Shown: piece by piece, positions 59,261 to 64,000 of the stretch | How positions within the stretch are numbered: position 1 is the stretch's first letter | Layout: each line of letters starts with the position of its first letter | Assembly (NCBI GenBank): GCA_014208095.1 | Contig: JACHMT010000002.1 | Location: 868,001 to 932,000 of the forward strand | Length of the DNA stretch: 64,000 nt | Direction: 5' to 3' | Source of the DNA: Actinospineispora eucalypti | GTDB lineage: Bacteria > Actinomycetota > Actinomycetes > Mycobacteriales > Pseudonocardiaceae | Translations under genes and position numbers: made by a program | Notes under the pieces: generated by a model | Seen by the model: only the letters and a program-made list of their open reading frames with translations | Databases searched by the model: none | Told to the model about the DNA's origin: nothing

Positions 59261-59536
59261 ATGTGCCTCGGAATTCCCGGTGAGATCGTGGCCCTGCTGG
59301 CCGAGCACGAGGACCTGGCGATGGTCAGCGTGGAGGGCGTGCGGCGGGCGGTGAACATCGGCCTGATCCGCGAGGAGGTCGAGCTGCATCCCGGTGACTG
59401 GGTGCTGATCCACGTCGGGTTCGCCCTCTCCAAGATCGACGAAGCGGAGGCGAAGGCGTCCCTGGAGTGGCTGACCGGGGTCGGCGACGCCTACACCGAC
59501 GAGCTCACCGCGCTCGCTTCCAGCGACATCACGTAA
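59261..59536 (+). CDS. hypC: HypC chaperone
   Basis: 91 residues, canonical start MCLGIPGEIVALLAEHEDLAMVSVEGVRRAVNIGLI. The Cys at position 2 carries the Fe(CN)2CO precursor and passes it to the large subunit with HypD. VQPGDWVLIHVGFALSKIDEAEA-like core present. GGAG precedes the ATG. hypD follows 13 bp downstream. Confidence 0.96.
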   Translation: MCLGIPGEIVALLAEHEDLAMVSVEGVRRAVNIGLIREEVELHPGDWVLIHVGFALSKIDEAEAKASLEWLTGVGDAYTDELTALASSDIT

Positions 59537-59549
59537 AGGGGGCAATCCG

Positions 59550-60677
59550 ATGAGGTTCGTCGACGAGTTCCGCGACGCCGGCGCCGCCCGGGCGCTGGCC
59601 ACCCGCATCGCCGCGCTGTGCGAGCCGGGGCGGCACTACAAGTTCATGGAGGTGTGCGGCGGGCACACGCACACCATCTACAAGCACGGCCTCGAGGACT
59701 ACCTGCCGGAGACGGTCTCCCTGGTGCACGGCCCGGGATGCCCGGTGTGCGTGATCCCGATGGGCCGGGTGGACGACGCCATCGCCATCGCCGAGCGGGA
59801 CGACGTGATCATGACGTCGTTCGGCGACATGATGCGGGTACCCGGCGGGCGCGGCTCGTTCTTCGACTCCAAGGCGGCCGGCGCGGACATCCGGATGGTG
59901 TACTCGCCGCTGGACGCGCTCAAGATCGCCCGGAAGAACCCGGACAAGCGGGTGGTCTTCATGGCCATCGGCTTCGAGACCACCGCCCCGTCCACCGCGA
60001 TGACCGTGCTCCGCGCGGCCGCCGAGGGGCTGGACAACTTCTCCATCTTCTGCAACCACGTCACGATCATCCCGGCGATCAAGGCGATCCTGGACTCCCC
60101 CGACCTGCGGCTGGACGGGTTCCTCGGACCGGGCCACGTGTCCACGGTGATCGGCTGCCGGCCCTACGAGTTCATCGCCCGCGACCACGGCAAGCCTCTC
60201 GTCTGCGCCGGGTTCGAGCCGCTGGACATCCTGGCCTCGGTGCACCGGCTGCTGGTGCAGCTGCACGAGGGCCGGTGCGAGGTGGAGAACCAGTACGCCC
60301 GGGTGGTGCCCTGGGACGGCAACCTGAAGGCGCTCCAGGTGATCGGCGAGGTGATGGAGCTGCGCCCGCACTTCGAGTGGCGCGGCCTCGGTTTCATCTC
60401 CCACTCGGCGTTGCGGGTCAGAGCCGCCTACAGCGCCTTCGATGCGGAGCGGATCTTCGACGTGCCCGGGGTGCGGGTGGCCGACCCCAAGGCCTGCCAG
60501 TGCGGCGAGGTGCTCAAGGGCGTGCTCAAACCGTGGGAGTGCAAGGTGTTCGGCACCGCGTGCACCCCGGAGACCCCGATCGGCACCTGCATGGTCTCGT
60601 CCGAGGGCGCCTGCGCGGCCTACTACAACTTCGGCCGGTTCACCCGGGACCGGGTGAAGGAGGCGACCCGCCTGTGA
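59550..60677 (+). CDS. hypD: HypD
   Basis: 375 residues. CGGHTHTIYKHG (Cys for the Fe ligand complex), HGPGCPVCVIPMGRVDDA, and GFETTAPSTAMTV are the three HypD blocks. The C-terminal Cys set (CQCGEVLKGVLKPWECKVFGTACTPETPIGTCMVSSEGAC) binds a [4Fe-4S] cluster. Together with HypC and HypE it builds the Fe(CN)2CO centre. RBS AAAGGGGG before the ATG. Confidence 0.96.
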   Translation: MRFVDEFRDAGAARALATRIAALCEPGRHYKFMEVCGGHTHTIYKHGLEDYLPETVSLVHGPGCPVCVIPMGRVDDAIAIAERDDVIMTSFGDMMRVPGGRGSFFDSKAAGADIRMVYSPLDALKIARKNPDKRVVFMAIGFETTAPSTAMTVLRAAAEGLDNFSIFCNHVTIIPAIKAILDSPDLRLDGFLGPGHVSTVIGCRPYEFIARDHGKPLVCAGFEPLDILASVHRLLVQLHEGRCEVENQYARVVPWDGNLKALQVIGEVMELRPHFEWRGLGFISHSALRVRAAYSAFDAERIFDVPGVRVADPKACQCGEVLKGVLKPWECKVFGTACTPETPIGTCMVSSEGACAAYYNFGRFTRDRVKEATRL

Positions 60678-61807
60678 GCACCGCGAACTGGGCCGAGGAG
60701 GCGGTGCGGGCGCACTCCGGGGCGGAGCACCTGACCCGCGAGGAGCAGGTGCTGGAGCGCATCGCCCGGGCGCGGGCCCGCAAGGCCCGCATCCGGGAGG
60801 AGCGGATCACCCTCTCGCACGGCGCCGGCGGCAAAGCCACCCACACGTTGATCGAGGCGGTCTTCCTGGAGGCGTTCCGCAACCCGCTGCTGGAGCCGTT
60901 GGAGGACGGCGCCTCGGTGGCGGTCGGCGCGGAGCGGCTGGCGTTCACCACGGACTCCTTCGTGGTGTCCCCGCTGTTCTTCCCCGGCGGCGACATCGGG
61001 GACCTCGCGGTGAACGGCACCGTCAACGACCTGGCCATGTGTGGCGCCCGGCCGCTGCACCTGTCCTGCGGCTTCATCCTGGAGGAGGGCTTCCCGGTCG
61101 CCGACCTGCAGCGCATCGTGGCCTCCATGGCCGGGGCGGCGCGCGCGGCCGGGGTGCGGATCGTCACCGGCGACACCAAGGTGGTGGAGCGCGGCAAGGC
61201 GGACGGCTGCTACATCACCACGGCCGGGGTCGGGCGGCTGGACCGGCCGTTCGCGCTGTCGGCGGCCGCGGTGCGCCCGGGCGACACCGTGCTGGTGTCC
61301 GGGCCGATCGGCGACCACGGCATCACGGTGATGCTGGCCCGGGGCGAGCTGGATCTCATCGCGGACGAACTGCGCTCGGACACCGCCCCGCTGCACGAGA
61401 TCACCGCCGGCCTGCTGGACGCCGCCGGTGACGGGGTGCGCATGCTGCGCGACGCCACCCGGGGCGGGGTGGCGACCATCTGCAACGAGGTGGCCACGGC
61501 GGCCGGTGTGGCGGTGGTGCTGGACGAGCGTTCCGTCCCGGTGCGGCCGGTGGTCACCGGGGCGGCCGAGCTGCTGGGCATCGACCCGCTGTACGTGGCC
61601 TGCGAGGGCCGGCTGGTCGCGGTGGTCGCGCCCGAGCGGGCGGACGCCGCGCTGGCCGCGCTGCGCGGCCACCCGCTGGGCGAGGGCGCGGCGGTGATCG
61701 GCACGGTGCGCGACGACCCGCCCGGGCTGGTGCTGCTGCGCACCGCGTTCGGCGGCACCCGGATCGTGGACCTGCTGGTCGGCGACCCGTTGCCCCGGAT
61801 CTGCTGA
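60674..61807 (+). CDS. hypE: HypE
   Basis: 377 residues with an N-terminal extension of about 45 residues (AVRAHSGAEHLTREEQVL) before ITLSHGAGGKATHTLIEAVF. Core: FTTDSFVVSPLFFPGGDIGDLAVNGTVNDLAMCGARP. It ends PRIC, the Cys that receives the carbamoyl group from HypF and becomes thiocyanate. GTGA overlap with hypD. Confidence 0.96.
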   Translation: MSTANWAEEAVRAHSGAEHLTREEQVLERIARARARKARIREERITLSHGAGGKATHTLIEAVFLEAFRNPLLEPLEDGASVAVGAERLAFTTDSFVVSPLFFPGGDIGDLAVNGTVNDLAMCGARPLHLSCGFILEEGFPVADLQRIVASMAGAARAAGVRIVTGDTKVVERGKADGCYITTAGVGRLDRPFALSAAAVRPGDTVLVSGPIGDHGITVMLARGELDLIADELRSDTAPLHEITAGLLDAAGDGVRMLRDATRGGVATICNEVATAAGVAVVLDERSVPVRPVVTGAAELLGIDPLYVACEGRLVAVVAPERADAALAALRGHPLGEGAAVIGTVRDDPPGLVLLRTAFGGTRIVDLLVGDPLPRIC

Positions 61808-61814
61808 GCGCCCG

Positions 61815-62144
61815 ATGCACGAGCTGGCGATCACCGAGAGCATCGTGGCCGCGGTCACCGAGCGGCTGCCGGACACCCGGATCCGGGTGCTGTGGGTGGA
61901 GATCGGCCGGCTGTCCGGGGTGGTGCCGGACGCGGTCCGGTTCTGCTTCGACCTGGTCGTCGCCGGCACCCCGCTGGAGGGTGCCCGGCTGGAGATCGAC
62001 GAACCGGCCGGGCGGGTGCACTGCCGGAGCTGCGCGGCGGAGTTCGACACCGACCAGGTGCTCGCGCTGTGCGCATGCGGCAGCGCGGACGTCCATCCGC
62101 TGCGCGGCACCGAGCTGTGCGTCCGTCAGGTGGAGGTGGTCTGA
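61815..62144 (+). CDS. hypA: HypA nickel chaperone
   Basis: 109 residues. [11 protein letters not shown] is the Ni-binding start (His2, Glu3). The zinc site is CRSC and CACG ([25 protein letters not shown]), with CxC spacing at the second pair rather than CxxC. It loads Ni into HhyL with HypB. Confidence 0.95.
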   Translation: MHELAITESIVAAVTERLPDTRIRVLWVEIGRLSGVVPDAVRFCFDLVVAGTPLEGARLEIDEPAGRVHCRSCAAEFDTDQVLALCACGSADVHPLRGTELCVRQVEVV

Positions 62145-62146
62145 AC

Positions 62147-62893
62147 ATGTGCGGGACCTGCGGCTGCGGCGACGGCACCGCCGCCCGGATCATCGACTTC
62201 GACCACGGGCACGGCCACGAACACACCCATTCGCGAACCGTGTCCCTGGAGGTCGACCTCCTGGCCAAGAACGACGAGCTGGCCGCGGCCAACCGCGCCT
62301 GGCTGGCCGACCGGGGGATCTTCGCGGTCAACCTGATGAGCTCCCCCGGCGCCGGCAAGACCACGCTGCTGGAACGGACCGTGCGCGAGCTGGCCGGGCG
62401 GGTGCCCGTCGCCGTGCTGGAGGGCGACCAGGAGACCGCGCTGGACGCGGCCCGGATCCGCGCGACCGGCTGCCGGGTGGTGCAGGTGAACACCGGCGCC
62501 GGGTGCCACCTGGACGCACAGATGGTGCGCCGGGGCCTGGACACGCTGCGCCCGCCGGACGGGTCGCTGGTGTTCATCGAGAACGTCGGGAACCTGGTCT
62601 GCCCCGCGCTGTTCGACCTCGGCGAGTCGGCCCGGGTAGTGATCGCCTCGGTCACCGAGGGCGCGGACAAACCGCTGAAGTACCCGCACATGTTCCGCGC
62701 GGCCCAGCTGCTGCTGATCAACAAGGTCGACCTGCTGCCGTACGTGGACTTCGATCCCGAGGAATGCACGGCCGCCGCGCGGCGGGCCAACCCGGCCGTG
62801 GAGGTGGTGCGGACGTCCGCCACCACGGGCGACGGGCTGCATTCCTGGCTCGAGTGGCTGGACCGGCGACGATCGCGCTGTGCAACGGGGTAA
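62147..62893 (+). CDS. hypB: HypB nickel-insertion GTPase
   Basis: 248 residues. N-terminus [10 protein letters not shown] (Ni-binding CGxCGC-type) followed by a short His-rich stretch ([11 protein letters not shown]). GTPase: [49 protein letters not shown]. The His tract suggests a Ni-storage role as in other actinomycete HypB. The start is 2 bp after hypA. Confidence 0.96.
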   Translation: MCGTCGCGDGTAARIIDFDHGHGHEHTHSRTVSLEVDLLAKNDELAAANRAWLADRGIFAVNLMSSPGAGKTTLLERTVRELAGRVPVAVLEGDQETALDAARIRATGCRVVQVNTGAGCHLDAQMVRRGLDTLRPPDGSLVFIENVGNLVCPALFDLGESARVVIASVTEGADKPLKYPHMFRAAQLLLINKVDLLPYVDFDPEECTAAARRANPAVEVVRTSATTGDGLHSWLEWLDRRRSRCATG

Positions 62894-62904
62894 CAATCTC
62901 TCAG

Positions 62905-64000
62905 GTGCGCACACGTATCGTCGGGTTGTCCACCCTGGCCGCGGTCTTGGCGATCGCGTTGTTCGGCGTGCCCCTGGCGGCGATCGTGGTGAAGTACTCG
63001 ATCGACGACGAGCACGGCGAGCTGGAGCGGGTGGCCGAGATCGCGGCGGTCGCCGCCGCTGTCCGGCTGGACCACGGCCTGCCACCCCACCTGATCACCG
63101 GCGAGGAGTCGGGGACCAGGTTGGCGGTCTACGACGCCGCCGGGCGGCGCCTGGTCGGCGACGGCCCGCCGGAAGGCGACCCATCGGTCGCCGGCGCGGC
63201 CCTGGGTGGCCGGATCCGGTCCTTCGACGCGGGCGGTGAGCTGGTCGTGGCGGTGCCGATCCGCACCGAGTCCGCGACGCTCGGCGTGGTGCGCGCCAGC
63301 ACGCCCAGCCGCGAGGTGTACGGGCGGATCGCCGTGGCTTGGATGGTGATGCTGGGTCTCGCCGTGGTGGACGTGCTCGCCGTGTGGCTGATCGCCCGCC
63401 GGCTGGCCGCCCGGCTGAACCGGCCCCTGGAGGACCTGGCGGTGACCGCGCACGAACTGGGCGCCGGGGACTTCAACGTGCGGTTCCGGGACACCGGCAT
63501 CGGCGAGATCGACTCGGTGGCCACCGCGCTGAACGGGACCGCCGCCCAGCTCAGCGACCTGGTCGCCCGGGAGCGGGCGTTCTCCGCCGACGCCTCGCAC
63601 CAGCTGCGCACCCCGCTGACCGTGCTCCAGCTGGGCCTCGAGGTCGCGCTGGAGGACCCCGAGCAGGACCCGAAGGAGGCGATCGGCGCCGCGATCGCCA
63701 GCGCCGAGCGGCTGCGCAAGACGGTGGAGGACCTGCTGTCCCTGGCCCGCGACTCCACCCAGCCCAGGCAGCCGCTCGCCATCAAGGACCTGCTCGAGGA
63801 GATTTCCGGCACCTGGCGTCCCCAGCTCAACACCCAGGGCCGCGAGCTGGACATCCGGCACGCCGCCGGGCTGCCGGGTTCCGGCGCCTCAGAGGCGGCC
63901 GTGCGGCAGATCCTGGCCGTGCTGGTGGACAACGCGGTGACCCACGGCGCGGGCCGCGTCACCGTCACGCTGCGCAACGTGGCCGGGGTTCTGGGCATCG
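62905..64000 (+). CDS. Sensor histidine kinase, truncated by window end
   Basis: 365 codons visible. TM1 (LSTLAAVLAIALFGVPLAAIVV), a ~100-residue extracytoplasmic domain, TM2 (IAVAWMVMLGLAVVDVLAVWLI), HAMP (RRLAARLNRPLEDLAVTAHELGAGDF), HisKA (FSADASHQLRTPLTVLQLGLE) and the start of the ATPase domain (LAVLVDNAVTHGAG). GTG start 11 bp after hypB. TAACAA lies 8 nt upstream, so it may have its own promoter. A response regulator may lie beyond the window. Confidence 0.9.
   Translation, partial: MRTRIVGLSTLAAVLAIALFGVPLAAIVVKYSIDDEHGELERVAEIAAVAAAVRLDHGLPPHLITGEESGTRLAVYDAAGRRLVGDGPPEGDPSVAGAALGGRIRSFDAGGELVVAVPIRTESATLGVVRASTPSREVYGRIAVAWMVMLGLAVVDVLAVWLIARRLAARLNRPLEDLAVTAHELGAGDFNVRFRDTGIGEIDSVATALNGTAAQLSDLVARERAFSADASHQLRTPLTVLQLGLEVALEDPEQDPKEAIGAAIASAERLRKTVEDLLSLARDSTQPRQPLAIKDLLEEISGTWRPQLNTQGRELDIRHAAGLPGSGASEAAVRQILAVLVDNAVTHGAGRVTVTLRNVAGVLGI

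Noticed and set aside
1-64000. CRISPR arrays, rRNA, tRNA and complete insertion sequences
   Set aside because: No regularly spaced repeats, no tRNA-like cloverleaf or CCA-ended stem set, and no transposase frame found by eye; a dedicated tRNA/IS scan could still find small elements.

Overview
The window is high-GC (third codon positions almost all G or C), densely packed and rich in ATGA/GTGA overlaps, and it carries actinomycete-specific families (a BldM/WhiI-type atypical response regulator, an ECF41/SigJ-type sigma factor, a PucR regulator, an IdeR/DmdR iron box, DUF5947 and DUF6084). It most likely comes from the chromosome of a soil actinomycete, probably of the Pseudonocardiaceae; that placement is inference from gene style, not a database match. 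I see no rRNA, tRNA, CRISPR array, complete insertion sequence or replication origin.

Positions 1-20100 are ordinary mixed chromosome: an SDR reductase, a secreted DUF3558-like protein, a flavin (LLM) monooxygenase overlapping an MHS-type transporter, an XRE regulator, the BldM-like regulator, DoxX, a [3Fe-4S]-type ferredoxin, IPP isomerase (idi), a second MHS transporter, an ABC exporter, the SigJ-type sigma factor, a Tat-exported PhoD phosphatase, a GlxA-type regulator, an HD hydrolase and two tandem carboxymuconolactone-decarboxylase-like proteins.

Positions 20248-29299 form a divergent locus of unknown overall function: a polytopic membrane protein, an NAD-dependent sugar epimerase, a b-type-cytochrome/sulfite-oxidase-like molybdoprotein with an internal Tat signal, a small membrane partner, a two-component system, a GT2 glycosyltransferase, a TIGR04282/DUF2064 protein and a methyltransferase. 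Positions 29405-34113 hold a PucR regulator and a pyruvate (or branched-chain/acetoin) dehydrogenase operon E1alpha-E1beta-E2, with a perfect 19-bp palindrome between regulator and operon.

Positions 34114-35001 are an 888-bp non-coding island full of palindromes, bounded by imperfect 30-bp inverted repeats. Positions 35002-46300 hold a methionine aminopeptidase divergent from an XRE regulator with two matched operators, an enoyl-CoA hydratase, a frameshifted LysR gene, a CTP-synthase-C-terminal-like amidotransferase, an iron-box-controlled diflavin reductase, an AraC regulator, and a group resembling quinone or aromatic detoxification (VOC dioxygenase, MarR, alpha/beta hydrolase, TetR, nitroreductase, second MarR, DUF2269-like protein).

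Positions 46350-62893 are the main system: a group 1h (formerly group 5) high-affinity [NiFe] hydrogenase of the type used by actinomycetes to oxidise atmospheric H2. hhyS-hhyL are surrounded by hypF, hypC, hypD, hypE, hypA, hypB, a maturation protease, a NifU-like protein and several conserved but uncharacterised accessory genes (DUF5947, DUF6084, a 442-residue protein, a YceI-like protein, two SIS-domain proteins flanking a non-canonical HypC-like protein). A CmtR-type metal sensor, a CDF metal exporter and a frameshifted third gene sit inside this locus. The window ends in a truncated sensor kinase.

Across the window at least eleven genes have a TANNNT -10 hexamer only 5-8 nt before the start codon, pointing to extensive leaderless transcription. 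A two-hairpin repeat occurs four times, three of them supplying the TAG stop codon of the gene they abut.
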